From positions 67,458,501 through 67,522,500 of the forward strand of contig JAZHRO010000003.1 in assembly GCA_037157565.1 (NCBI GenBank): DNA of 64,000 nt. Direction: 5' to 3'. The first letter of the stretch is position 1. The number at the start of each line of letters is the position of its first letter. The position numbers and the translations under genes were made by a program. Shown here in pieces: positions 21,407 to 32,711 of the stretch. The DNA comes from Thalassia testudinum. Taxonomy: Eukaryota > Streptophyta > Magnoliopsida > Alismatales > Hydrocharitaceae. The notes under the pieces are model-generated. The model worked only from the letters and a program-made list of their open reading frames with translations, did no database searches and had not been told where the DNA came from.

Positions 21407-22263
21407 TTCCAGCTATTCTGATTGGGCCAATAGGCCGTTCTGTTGGATGTCAGGTGTACGCTCCGGCCGCCATTAACAGTCGAAGCAACAGGGAGCTTGG
21501 AGCAGCTTCGGGCATCAGGCTTCCCAGGCTGCAGGTGCAGTAGACTCTCGCGAAGGTCGCGAAGCGAACGAGGCCAGCCAGTCCCACAGAGGAGTCATCA
21601 GCTTGGGCAATCGAGTGACGAAAGCTCTGCGGGCGCACGTGAAGGCAAGACCGACCAGATAGTCCCACATCGTGGGATTGCAAAACTCAGGTATCCTATA
21701 AATTATTTTCGTGTTTTCTTCTTACTGCCTCCGTAAGCACAGGGGTGAGGTCCCTCACTGCCCCCTCACGCCTCGTCCGCGGCTTGACCACGTGGATCTG
21801 GCGGGATCCGAGCTGACCTAAATCTACGCACTCCTCGCGCATCACCACTTGCTGGTGCGCCTGGTCCCGGGTGCGAATCCGACCCGACTACCCGTGTGGC
21901 TCTGGGAGAGCGTGCTTGAGTGAACTGCTTTGAGAAAAAGAGAGACACTTGGGTAGAGGGACGGGGGTAGGTTTTTGCTACTGTGTGGTGTGCAGGAAGG
22001 AAGAAGTAACCGAGGCAGCGAACACTTAGCAGCTGAAGAACAGGAAGAAAAGAAAGAAGAAGTCTTCGCTGAGAAGAAGAAGAAGAAGAAGAAGAAGAAG
22101 AAGGAAGACAAGGCAGAAGAGAGAGAAGAACAAAGAAGAGGCCAAGTGAAGACTGCAAGGAGATCAGAAGAAAAAGATGAAGAAAGAAGAAAGGCAAGGC
22201 AGGAGAAGAAGGAAGATACAGAAGCAGAAAGGAGAAGAAGAGAGAAAGAGAGATCACATTTAA

Positions 22264-22289
22264 GACGTCTGATACAGAAATCAGACGTC
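22264..22289. repeat. 10-6-10 palindrome of the GACGTCTGAT type
   Basis: Arms GACGTCTGAT/ATCAGACGTC, loop ACAGAA, 231 bp before the LTR end. Same arms at 61928-61953. Related degenerate copies in the copia-type region 24330-24620. Confidence 0.85.
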
Positions 22290-22525
22290 CAATTCTACTT
22301 TTTTTTCACAAATCCTTTTTAAAATTCTCTCTTTGAATCAATTATATTTGCATTTAACAGTTGTATTCTTTGGTTTTACAAAGTACTGAGATTGCTCCCC
22401 GTGTTCGACCTCGGATACTCTAGTTATTCGAGTAATAAAATTCTTTATATTTGTTTAAACGTTTTGTCGGTTATACTACAACATAATACGCTTTAAATCC
22501 ACACAAAATCGTTGAGAACAACAGC

Positions 22526-23020
22526 CGTTCCTCCTCCTTTGTTCCTGTGGCTACAAGGATTTGAAATCCAAACAAGCGGGAGGAGATCCACTGTCGAGTG
22601 AATGCTGCCAGCTGTGAATGAATCGGAGGAGGAGGCAGAGGTGGAGCGGTTACCTGTAGAAGGAGAAGAAGAAGAAGAAGAATAAAATAATTAGGATTAT
22701 TTATACATAACTCTGTAACTTCTATGTTAATTAAAACAATGTAGGTAATGCACCTAATTAATTAACTAATCAAATGCATGCAATTCTAGGTTAATTACAA
22801 ATGCATTTAGATATGGATGCCACACATGAATTATGCACTTAAGCTAAAAATATGAATTAATTTATTTACATCGTAATGTATGCTATCTAAATGTTAAAAT
22901 TAACTTAATGTCTAGGGACTTAAATACTTAAATTGCCCGCAAATATGGGCTAATCAACGAGATATAGTCAAATCCTCCTGATTTATTTAGAAGGTCCCAC
23001 CCAAAAATGCGAGAGAGTAG
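22526..23020. other. Unclassified AT-rich flank
   Basis: Holds a short GAA repeat (22661-22682) and AT-rich sequence. I see no gene or recognisable repeat end. Confidence 0.4.
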
Positions 23021-23560
23021 TCAGGGAAGAGGTTTGAGGTTCTTGCTTGGTAGGGTGCCAAGATTTTCGTCATATTTTTTAGGTAGGACTAATTCTTGAT
23101 TGATGACTTCTGAGTCAAATTGCCTCTTAATGTCATTGAAGTCATTTCCCTCATTAGGGATGGCAAGAAGGGCGGAAATATAATCAGTGGTGATATGGAT
23201 TTCACACCCAAAAAAATAGGTATGTAACTCAAGTTCATCGTTGCTGTAGTCTTCAACAATGTAGGTGTAGAAAAGTCGGATAAGATCAGGAAACACGCCA
23301 ATAGTTCCAACACCAGAGTGGAACTGTCGGTCAAAATAGTGGAAGAGATGAAGGGTATCAAAATGTTCCCGAAGGTTTAGATGGGCAAAGTCATTCCATA
23401 CAATGAATAGAGGGAAGTTGACTTCGGCTTTTGTGAAGCAACGAAATCACTATTTAGCAATGTCGCCACGCAGTTGGTCAGCCAAATAGGTGGAAGAGCC
23501 CTCGACTTGCTTCCGATGGGGAGGCAGTTTGGGTAGGTTAGGTGGGTTGGTTTCGGTGGG
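23021..23560 (-). pseudogene. Fragment resembling a plant transposon/Sirevirus envelope-like ORF
   Basis: The last 91 codons (23296-23021) are open. A stop interrupts the same region further upstream (about 23450). The residues LIRLFYTYIVEDYSND, then YISALLAIPNEGND, resemble the pattern found in retrotransposon-encoded plant proteins (a short-chain LFYANL-like motif, a recognition-strand motif and a LLGIP-EG motif). It lies on the same strand as, and downstream of, the copia pol, where Sireviruses place their envelope-like ORF. Identification is by resemblance only. Confidence 0.4.
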
Positions 23561-24900
23561 AGAGATTAGGTGTTTTAGGATAGAGCAACTTCAAAAACAA
23601 TCCCACACCAGTCATTCAAACAATAAGGCAATATAGTGCCATGCATGCACAAAACATTGATACTAGAAACCAACGGAAAAAATTGTGTTGCAGTATGCCT
23701 TGAGGCAATACAATCTACCATAAAGTTGTGGCAATATACCTTTGAATTCAGGCCACTAAGATGTCAGCTTGAATCACTTGAGGTAATACCCTTGCCATTA
23801 ACATCCAAAAAGACATACATTCATGCTATATAAAAAAGACAAATTCCGAGCTCCAGGTTTTGTTCTAGGGTTTTAGCTCCTAGGGCAAAAGAAGTAAGAT
23901 GGAAGAGGAAAAACAAGTTGTTCATCAAAGAGAGAGAGAGAAAAAAAATTGAAACAAGTTGAGGGATTTAAAGAACTCGAGCAAAGCCTTGGGATACCCT
24001 AAGGGTTTAAGAGGTTATACCCACAAAGGAGGGTCTCCAGACGTGCGGAGGAGGAGTGGCGCATGCACGTAGGAGAGTAGCTACATCGCCAGTCATCGAG
24101 GAGGCAGTGCGGTCATCTGACGATGAGATGGGCAGCACCAACTTGCAGCCAGCGCACGTCAGGTGGGAGAGAGATTTGAGGTTTTAAGGATTTTGAGCGT
24201 GGGGGAAGTGGGACCTCAACAAGTTGGATTTTATACCCCAAGGTGTTGAGCAAGTCTCCCCCTGAAGTTGGGGAAAATTTCATTGCAAAACCTTCTATAG
24301 AACAGGCGCAAAGTGGCAGATTTTGGCCAGATCAGACGTCTTATCATGTCGTCAGATGTCGGGATTGGCCATTTGGGATTTTAACCCTTTTGATGGCGTC
24401 GTCCATTTTTAATACTAGACTATTTATCTGACGACTAATTTCTGCAGACATGCCTCCCTGGAAAATAGTTTAATTCTCCAAGTTGTCGTCCGATTTCTGT
24501 ATCATACTTCCGAACTGACGTCTAAAGTTAAAATTTGACGTCTGATATATGCAATCAGTCCTTCCTAGATCTCACTCTAAAGCTGTAGGTTGTCGCCTGA
24601 TTTTTTCATCAGGCGACTTACAAGATATCTACAGATTATAATGGACGTCTGGAATATCACTTTTCTCAACACTTCTCAGATATAAAATCGACAGCTGTTC
24701 CAAAACTTTAGATGTCGAATTTTTAAGTATATGATGTCTGTGGTATTAATCATACATTTAATATTGCACACAATGTGCATTTTGATTTTTGAACTATGTT
24801 TGAAGGTTCTTAACTTGGTAAAGTCAAGGCTCCTTTTATGTTCATGACAAACAAATTTTACTAAGTCAATAAATTCTTCAAATATCAGTTAGCTTACATA
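23561..24900 (-). repeat. Palindrome-rich non-coding region, probably LTR of the copia element
   Basis: Downstream of the copia RNase H on the minus strand. It has a cluster of GACGTCTGAT-type inverted repeats (24330-24620), then a TATA box (TATAAAA, minus, 24229-24235), then a transcribed-leader-like stretch with CT repeats. Palindromes upstream of TATA are a described feature of Sirevirus LTRs. I could not fix the LTR ends or a TSD. A GGGGGAG purine run on the minus strand lies near 24252-24258. Confidence 0.45.
24330..24620. repeat. Cluster of degenerate 10-6-10 palindromes
   Basis: The best copy is 24592-24617: arms GTCGCCTGAT/ATCAGGCGAC, 6-nt loop. 24485-24510 keeps the 10-6-10 frame with loop TTCTGT and a decayed right arm. 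Further half-copies are near 24331, 24428 and 24537. Confidence 0.7.
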
Positions 24901-24934
24901 TGCCTAGTTTCCTACGTATGTAATTAAAATAATC

Positions 24935-26168
24935 TTAATTCAAAGCTTTAGTAGTATCAGCCAATTGCATTTCAGTACAAATAAATTCAACCTTGATTTC
25001 TCCCTTAAGTACATTATCCCTCAAAAAATGATGTCGAACATCAATATGCTCTGTACAGGAGTGATGTACGGGATTTTTTGAGAGGTTGATAGCACTAGTA
25101 GTATCACATAATATTCTTATCTTATTAAATATCAAGTTAAAATCCTTCAAAATATTTTTCATCCATAGCACTTGGGAACATGCTGGAGCAGCGGCTATGT
25201 ATTCAGCCTCCGTGGTTGATAGGGCTACACTAGATTGTTTCTTTAAGAACCAAGAGACCAGTGATTCGTCGAAGAATTGGCACGTCCCACTAATACTCTT
25301 CCTATCAGTGCAGCTACCTATGTAGTCCACATCGCTATATGTGACTAAGTTGAATTGTGGACTCCTAGGGTAGAATAATCCATAATCCAATGTGTCAACT
25401 AGATATCTAAATATTCATTTTACAGCATTTAAGTGTGATTGTTTAGGGTTTGATTGAAACCTAGCACATAAGCAAGTACTAAATAAACTGGTAGGTCTAC
25501 TGGATGTTAAATACAATAAAGATCTAATCATGCTATGATAGAGCTTTCGATCTATAGGCGTACCTAATTCGTCCAAGTCTTGGGAAGTTGTGACACTCAT
25601 AGGAGTGTTCGTCCCTTTATCGCCATTTAAAATCTTTTCAGCATCTACTTTGTGTAATTTTATTGACACATAAAGGTCCCAAATTCGAGTTGAGTGATTT
25701 GTAAACCCAAGAAAAACTTGAGTTCTCCCATCAACTCATTTCGAATTCTTCCTACATAATCTCTGAGAACTTTCTACACATAGATTCATTACTAGCACCA
25801 AAGATAATATCACCTACATATATTTTAACCAATAAAATGTCTTTCCCATTTCGTTTAATGAATAATGTGGAATCAGCTTCTCCTATAGAAAATTTTTCAT
25901 TTAACAAATAGTCTTTGAGCCTCTCATACCAAGCTTTAGGAGCTTGCTTTAGACCATATAGTGCCTTGTTTAATTTATAAACGAAATGAGGCTTATCATA
26001 AGACTCAAAACCAGGAGGTGGTTTTACAAAAACTTTCTCCTTAATGAATCCATTAAGAAATGCTCTCTTAACATCCATTTGAAAGAGTTTAAAGCCAAGG
26101 AATGCATCATAAGCAAGAAGCATGTGAATTGATTCAAGTTGAGCTACGGGAGCGTAGGTCTCATCAAA
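24935..26168 (-). pseudogene. Ty1/copia (Sirevirus-like) pol: reverse transcriptase and RNase H, left part
   Basis: The minus-strand frames give RT (FKLFQMDVKRAFLNG, ALYGLKQAPKAWYERL), then the connection domain, then RNase H (DRKSISGTCQF, LSTTEAEYIAA, HIDVRHHFLRDNVLKGEI). The RT catalytic motif is YVGDIIFGA in place of YVDD, so one catalytic Asp is lost. Stops separate the segments near 25740 and 25400. The C-terminal ADIFTKAL box is reduced to ADTTKALN. The beginning of RT is displaced to 37824-37905 by element F. Confidence 0.9.
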
Positions 26169-26173
26169 ATCAA
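26169..26173. repeat. Left target site duplication of element F (ATCAA)
   Basis: ATCAA, repeated at 37824-37828. It falls inside the copia RT coding sequence. Confidence 0.9.
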
Positions 26174-27852
26174 TGTTGAACTTACGAATTGCTACACTAA
26201 CGTGTTTGGTGTTAAAACCTTGTCGTTGTAGCTTGAAAGCGAAGAATTCGTGTTCAACAAATAAAATTTATACCGAAATTTGAATTCCGGGTCGAACATA
26301 GGGAGGCTACGTCGATCTATATTCGTAATTATATTTCTTAGAATTTTTGAAAAGCGAGGCAATATAATTACAATGAAGCTATCAGAAAAAAGGAAGAGAG
26401 AGAGAGAGAGAAAGAGAGAAAGAGAGAGAGAGAAAAAGAGAACATGCATTCAATATTTCAAAATATTTATACAGTCAAACTAAATAAAAATTACACTAGA
26501 AATTGCGAAATCAGCTACACTTGAAAGTAGGAAAATTCTACACTGGAAAAGCTGTAAAGAAGAATGGGAGAGAGAAGTTATCCTCCTTGACGATCGCTTG
26601 GAGGACAAGTCGGATGGGACGATGCCTGGACGAAGGAGGATGAAGCAAAAGAACAGGAATGGAGCAGCACGTCATCGTCGTTGCGGGATCCACTTCCGAA
26701 GGGGGACGAAAATTTGGACTTTATCTCGCGAGGAGCATCCTAGGTGTGGGACAAGCTTCTCTTGAGCTTTAGAGAGGCAAAGAAGAGAAGGAAGGGATGA
26801 GAATTTCATGTGGAGGGGTCTACTTTTATAGTTGAAAGGAGTGGGGGCAAATTGGTCATTACAACTTTAAAACATTAAATAAGGGGTCGTTAGTGACGGA
26901 TAAAAACATCACTAAAGCCACAACGTGGGCGTAGTGGCTACTGCCCACGCGTGCCCGCTCAACTACTCTCTCTCTTAATGCATCCGCACGTTCAACCATC
27001 AACAGCCATCCGATCGCGAGATCGAATGGCTGTGATTGCACCTTCGCCTGTTGCTGCGCGTCCGCCCTAACGCGTGCTATGCCGCGTGAGGCGCGGGCGT
27101 GCAATAGCGCATCATCGCTATAGAGAGTGGACAGCTGCCCGATCAAGATCTGATGCATGCCTGTGCCCGCTCACCCACGCCCTTTGCTTCCTCGCTATGG
27201 CTCGAACCCGCGTCCGCTACTCGCGATAGTGCCCTCGCCCAGTGCGCTCGGAGCACGGATTGTTGAGCAAATGATTTGAGGTGCAGCTGTTCACAGTCGT
27301 TGGATTGAGATCCAATGGCGGAGAGGAGGCAGATGCAGAGTCTTTAGTGGTTGCATGTGGGCGTTTAGCCGGTCGAGATGGAGCCACGTGGGGCCATCTT
27401 GGTCGTCCATCTTCTTGATGTTGTAGATAGTACCACGGGTGTTATATTGACTCGATTTTTGTGTCGTTAGGCTGCGATCGTCAATCCGAATTCATCCGTG
27501 CGGTCGGATTTGTCATTTAAAGTGTAGATTTACACCATCCTGGCCCTTGATCTTCTAGGGTTCCCCGATCACTATTTGATGCAACAGATGCCTGATTGGA
27601 GCGATCTTGGAGTCGTCGAACTCCAATCGCCACCCTGATCACATCTGTATGGTTAGATCTTCGATCCGAGGTCCTGATAAAAAGTTTGCCCTGTCCTAGC
27701 ACATAAAAGGAGACAATTAACTTCTATTTTATTCAAACTACTCTAAATGCAAGATGATGCATGTTATGCAATATTTATATCTCGCAATGCAATCCTATGC
27801 TTAAGAACATGTATAAATAGACATCCTAAGTAGTGTAAATGTGTTTACATCA
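26174..27852 (-). repeat. 3' LTR of element F (family beta)
   Basis: 1679 bp, TGTTGAAC to TTTACATCA (plus strand). TATA box on the minus strand at 26823-26830 (CTTTTATA on plus). A GA-rich stretch (26395-26440) lies in the transcribed part. The U5-like stretch GTCGAACATAGGGAG is shared with the alpha LTRs. Confidence 0.92.
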
Positions 27853-27868
27853 TACCCCCATGCCTATC
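27853..27868 (-). other. Polypurine tract of element F
   Basis: Minus strand GATAGGCATGGGGGTA next to the 3' LTR. Confidence 0.85.
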
Positions 27869-28423
27869 TTTTGCTAGTCCCTAGCAAAAACTATATGCTA
27901 TTTATAAAAGAATTAGGTTGGATTATTTGGGCATGAGTTATTCTTAGTCGTTAAGAAATTGTCTACTTAGGATCTGAACTTTCGAAGACACAACAGTGCC
28001 CAAGTATTTGCCAAAATGTAGACCGCCTCAAACCCTCGCCTTATTCAAAAAAATTTCTTTTTCTCTTTTTAGTCTTTTCTATTTTTTTGAATTTCAAATT
28101 TTAGGGTTTAAGAGTGGCTTCCTACGGCCATTCAACTCACCCAAGATTTGAAGAGAACCCTAAGTTTTAAGCATCTTATTGTGAATGTGATAGACTCATT
28201 GATCGGCAATTAAAATGGACTTTGGATTTCTACACCTCTTGGTGACGTAAAAAGAATTCTGCCTAAAGGTGTATCTTTACAACCGGTAGCTTTCTCACTA
28301 CTTTTATTTTTTTAAGGGGTCAACACAAGGGTGAATCCAGTGTATATCTCCTCGGTTTATTCTACTTCTCCGCTTCTTCCTAAGTGTTTTGGGAATTTCT
28401 AGTGCATTTACTGAGCTGGGTTC

Positions 28424-28665
28424 TGGACAATCGGTCAATGAGCTGTTGCCACCGACAATTTGCCAACCATACTCGTGCGGTGAAGTGTGGCTTATTTCTT
28501 TTTTTTCTTCTCTTCATTTCTTTTTGATTTTTATTTTTTATTTTTAGGTAGATGGCTTCCCTGGTCTAAGATTTACCTAAAGAAACAAAAAGAGAAAGGT
28601 CCAGTGACTGGGCTCTGGACAACCTACCTATGGGCTATTACCCACAATAACTTGCCAGCCACATC
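28424..28665. repeat. Two imperfect copies of an about 55-bp unit in the F 3' region
   Basis: Copy 1 starts TTCTGGACAATCGG and copy 2 starts CTCTGGACAACC. Both run through a TGTTGCCACC/TATTACCCAC core to CTTGCCA-CCA. Placement resembles the three-unit repeat of A and B. Confidence 0.5.
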
Positions 28666-29070
28666 ACCCTAAAAGGTTCATTAGCTACACAATTTCCGTT
28701 AGAATCATCGAACAACAAGTTAGTGCAAAGAAAGTGTATAGATGCTTAAAACTCAGAAATTCCCTCAAATCATAGGGTGGGTTGATAAGTCGTGTACTTA
28801 TCACCCAAACTTATTTATTCCAATTACGTTAGAATTAAGATGGTGAGGACTCGAAAGACAAATCCACATTTTAGTGGATACACGGGCTAATTAAGTCCAA
28901 ACACCTGAAGGATCTTTGTGTTCAAATCCTAATGTAAAATTTCTTAGGATTGAAAAGTTCTAATGTCCAACTAATCCTTCCTAATTTTGATTTTTTTTTT
29001 GTATAAATAAGAAGAGAAAAATAATTTACATGAATTCCACAAAGTTGACCAAATGATTCAAAAATGAATC

Positions 29071-29105
29071 CACCCCCACGCCTAGCTGATGTAATGTCCT
29101 CATTG
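29071..29105 (-). other. Upstream polypurine block of element F
   Basis: Minus strand TGAGGACATTACATC followed by AGCTAGGCGTGGGGGTG, 1.2 kb before the true PPT. Confidence 0.55.
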
Positions 29106-29255
29106 AAAGAGAGACATGAAAGAAAGGGTAGAATATGAGGATGTCACCTGAATATGAAGCTCATATCAGCCTTGTGTCGTATGTACAACTGTTGAGTTTA
29201 ATACCGTCAGCTAGGTGAAGTCTGACCAATGAAGTCACAAAATGGCTAGAGCAAC

Positions 29256-30480
29256 TGAGTCTGAGATAAGTTCAGGAAGAATACGGTCAACAACAGGCTT
29301 GAAACGTTGACCGTTAACTTTAAATGTGTTACCCGTCTTTGGGTCAGAAATCTGAACGACACCATTTGGAAAAATTTGATCAATTATGAATGGGCCATTC
29401 TATTTAGATCTAAGTTTCCCAGGAAAGAGCTTAAGTCGAGAATCGAATAACCAGACCTTCTAGTTTTGCTCAAAGCTCTTGCGGGAAATCAGTTGATCAT
29501 GTAGAGCTTTGGTTCGAGCCTTGTAGATCTTGGCATTCTCAAAAGCATCATTTCTAAGCTCCTCCAACTTAGATAGTTGGAGTTTCCTAGTCTTCCCAGC
29601 TAGATTCAGATCTAGATTGCATTGTTTGATTGCCCAGAATGCCCTGTGTTCAATCTCTACGGGTAGATGCCACGCCTTTCCATACACCAAACGGAATGGA
29701 GACATGCCGATGGGCACTTTATATGCCGTACGGTAGGCCCAAAGAGCATCCTCAAGCTTTTGAGTCCAATCTTTGCCATCAGGCCAAACCATTTTATGAA
29801 GAATGTTCTTGATCTCACAATTGGAGATCTCGGCTTGTCCATTCATCTGGGGATGGTAAGATGTGGAAATTTGGTGATTAGCCACGTATTTGGCCAATAA
29901 ATTCTGGAATTGGGCATTAGTAAAATGAGTGCCACCATCACTGATGATAGCCCTCGGAATCCCGAACCTACTGAAGATATTTTTCTTGACAAAATTAATG
30001 ACCACCTTATAGTCATTGGTTCGGGTGGGATTCGCCTCAATCCATTCGGACACATAATCAACAACAACAAGAATGTACTGATGTCCAAATGAAGGGATAA
30101 ATGGTCCCATGAAATCGATGCCCCAAACATTGAAACTCTTGGTAGGAAGAATAGGGTTTAGGGGCATCATATCTCTCTTAGTTATGCTCCTGAGTGCCTG
30201 ACATCGAAGACATGACCTTGGGAAATCCTGGGCATCCTTGAATAAAGACGGCCAATAGAAGCCAGACTGCAAGATTTTTGCAGCCATCTTTTTCCCAGAG
30301 AAATGTCCACCACACCCAGATGCGTGGCAGAACTCGAGTATACTGTTGAATTCATTCTCCGAAATACATCGGCGAATAATCTTATTAGAGCCGATGCAAT
30401 ACAGTTCAGGGTCCTCCCAGAAGTAGTAGTTGGCCTCAGATTTGAGTCTATCCCGTTGTTGCTTGGTCCAATCCTGGGAT
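29256..30480 (-). pseudogene. Element F integrase
   Basis: Zinc-binding part CHASGCGGHFSGKKMA to CLRCQ carries the HHCC residues. Core residues are intact: GIDFMGPF (Asp), SDGGTHF (Asp), GQAEISN (Glu), followed by [20 protein letters not shown] and HLPVE. The frame is open from 30533 to a TAG at 29460-29462, with one more TAG before the C-terminal end (FKVNGQRFKPV, near 29300). Both stops are one transition from sense codons. DNA joining would be its role if it were translated whole. Confidence 0.9.
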
Positions 30481-30985
30481 TTGACCAATGGCCAAATAGT
30501 TAACAATGTCAGCAAACCATGGGGTGTGGACACCTAAAACTGTTAAAATAGTTTCTTCCAGAAAAGTGTCAGCAATCGGAATGTCCGGACAAGAAAAATC
30601 ACCTAGGAGTCTCGACAAATGATCTGCAACCACATTTTGTACCCCGATTTTATCCTTGATTTCAAGATCAAATTCTTGAAGAAGAAGAATCCAATGAATA
30701 AGCCAGGTTTAGCATCCCTTTTATCCAAGAGATGTCTCAAGGCCGAGTGGTTGATATAGATGATAACATGAGACCCTAAGAGATAAGCCCTGAATTTTTC
30801 CAAAGCAAACACTACAGCTAGTGATTCCTTTTCAGTAACAACGTAATTCCTCTGGGCTTCATCCAGAGTTTTACTAGCGTAGTAGATGACAAAGGGATTT
30901 CGATCAATTTTCTGACCTAGGACAGCCCCGACCGCGTAATCAGAAGCGTCGGTCATGATCTCAAAAGGGGCTGTCCAAATTGGTG
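30481..30985 (-). pseudogene. Element F RNase H and connection region
   Basis: DASDYAVGAVLGQK, then YYASKTLDEAQRNY, then EKESLAVVFALEKFRAYLLGS. The expected DHSALRHLL has an Asn for the Asp (INHSALRHLL). The reading then slips to another frame ([12 protein letters not shown], 30633-30448) and returns to the original frame before the integrase, so two compensating frameshifts are present. Confidence 0.85.
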
Positions 30986-31900
30986 GTTGCAAAATTGGAG
31001 CACAGGTGACTACCGTTTTCAGGAAATCAAATGCCTTTCGGCATGATTCGTCAAAAACAAACGGCGTTTCTTTGGAAAGAAGATTGCTCAAAGGACGAGC
31101 AACCTTCGAGAAATCCTTGATGAATCTTCGATAAAATCCCACATGGCCAAGAAATGATCGGATTTGTTTAACAGATGTGGGAGGAGGAAGTTTAGCGATA
31201 GCATCAACCTTAGCTTTGTCCACTTCAATTCCCCGTTCAGAGATTACATGACCCAAAACAATGCCCTCTTGGGTCTTGAAATGACTCTTTTCCCAGCTAG
31301 GGACCAGTTTTGTCTTGATACATCGCTTAAGAATCATTTCCAAATTAGCCAAACAAGAGTTCAATGATTCTTCGAAAATAGAAAAATCATCCATGAAGAC
31401 TTCCATAAACTCTCCCACAATGTCAGAAAATATGACTAGCATACATCTTTGAAAAGTCGCAGGTGCATTGCATAACCTGAAAGGCATCCTACGAAAAGCA
31501 AAGGTTCCGTAGGGACAGGTGAAAGTAGTTTTTTCCTGATCCTCAGGATGGATAGGAACTTGGTTGTATCCCCAGTAGCCATCAAGAAAATAGAAGTACT
31601 TCTGTCCAGCTAATTTTTCCAAGATTTGATCGATGAAGGGCTAGGGAAAATGATCCTTTTTAGTGGCTGTGTTCAACTTCCTGTAATCAATACAAACTCT
31701 CTAAGAGGAAGCTGAATGAGTTGTGACAGATTCTCCTCTCTCGTTAGTCACAATGGTAATCCCGACTTTCTTCGGAATAATCTAAATGGGACCTACCCAG
31801 GGACTATCAGAGATTGGGTAAATAATTCCTACATCGAGCCACTTAATGATTTCCTCTTTGACCACTTCTCACATATTTGAATTCAATCTCCTCTGTATCT
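30986..31900 (-). pseudogene. Element F reverse transcriptase
   Basis: Continuous from LAGQKYFYFLDGYWGYNQV through FAFRRMPFRLCNAPATFQ, FMDDFSIF (catalytic, near 31386-31395), LGHVISERGIEVDKAK to FLGHVGFYRRFIKDFS. The N-terminal fingers part (31625-31868) carries four stops in the expected frame, each explained by a C-to-T or G-to-A change. Inactive as it stands. Confidence 0.9.
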
Positions 31901-32711
31901 GGCGAGAAGGGTGGGATCCATCTTCCAAAATTATTCTATGATTACAGTAAGATGGCTCGATCCCCCTAAGGTCATGAATGGTCCAACCAATTGCCTCCTT
32001 ATGTTCCTTTAGGACCTTGATCAATTTAATCTCTTGCGCCTTTGTCAATTTAGCACTGATAATCACAGGGAGCGTATTCTGAGGTCCTAAAAATTGATAT
32101 TTCAAATTCTTGGGCAATGGTTTCAATTCAAGCTGGGGTGGGTTGATGATTGATGGTAGGGTAGATGCTGAAGATTTAACAAGAGGAAGAGGTTGTGAGT
32201 GAACAAAATCAATAACCTCTTCCGAAGATGTCAGGTTAGCCATAGAGGGTTGTGGGTCAAATTCATCATCCAAAGTGAAACTTTCGATTGAGGAAACTGT
32301 CAAACAAGTTTCAATATTATCATTATCCTCATCAAGTTCCTCAATAAATCCACAATCCTCAAATTTGTTGATCACCGTAAAAATATCCAATTTCATTCGT
32401 TGGTCCCCAAAGGTGATTTCCATGCTACCACTTTCGTAATTAATGTTGGCCTTTGCGGTAGCCAGGAATGGATGCCCCAGAATGATGGGCGTGTTCAATA
32501 GATTATCAGGTACATCCATGTCAAGGACAAGGAAATCTACAGGAAAATAGAAATCCTTGACCTTAACTATAACATCTTCAATAACACCTTGCGGGTTTCT
32601 GACCGAACTGTCCGCTAACTGTAGCGTTACTGAAGTTGGCCGAAGTTCACCTAACCCAAACATCTCGTAGAGAGAAGTCGGAATTAGGTTGATGGATGCA
32701 CCCAGATCCAA
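31869..32711 (-). pseudogene. Element F aspartic protease and linker to RT
   Basis: Begins at the active-site motif DLGASINLIP and continues VTLQLADSS, then VKVKDFYFPVDFLVLDM, then TPIILGHPFLATAKANIN, typical of Athila/Tat proteases. A single-base insertion just upstream (about 32717) breaks the link to Gag. The downstream half is a variable acidic linker ending in GIEPSYCNHRIILEDGSHPSRQ at the start of RT. Confidence 0.88.

Larger units (their letters stand above)
19816..22525 (+). mobile_element. Solo LTR of family alpha, plus orientation, with near-perfect TSD
   Basis: 19821-22520 (2700 bp) is an alpha LTR in the opposite orientation to A and B. It starts TGATGAGAGCC, matching the reverse complement of the A/B LTR right end, and ends TTGAGAACA. 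Flanks GCAGC (19816-19820) and ACAGC (22521-22525) differ by one base. Neither PPT nor PBS abuts it, so LTR-LTR recombination removed the rest. Confidence 0.85.
27869..29255 (-). other. 3' non-coding region of element F
   Basis: Contains two imperfect copies of a TCTGGACAA to TTGCCA-CCA block (about 28424-28475 and 28612-28665) and the upstream polypurine block (29071-29105). No gene supported. Confidence 0.65.

Noticed and set aside
24592..24617. MITE or other DNA transposon
   Set aside because: The palindrome is only 26 bp, with no target duplication or larger terminal inverted repeats. It occurs in a cluster of related palindromes upstream of a TATA box.
26395..26440. GA-rich tract as a regulatory GAGA element
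   Set aside because: Simple microsatellite in the transcribed part of the beta LTR, variable between the two LTRs.
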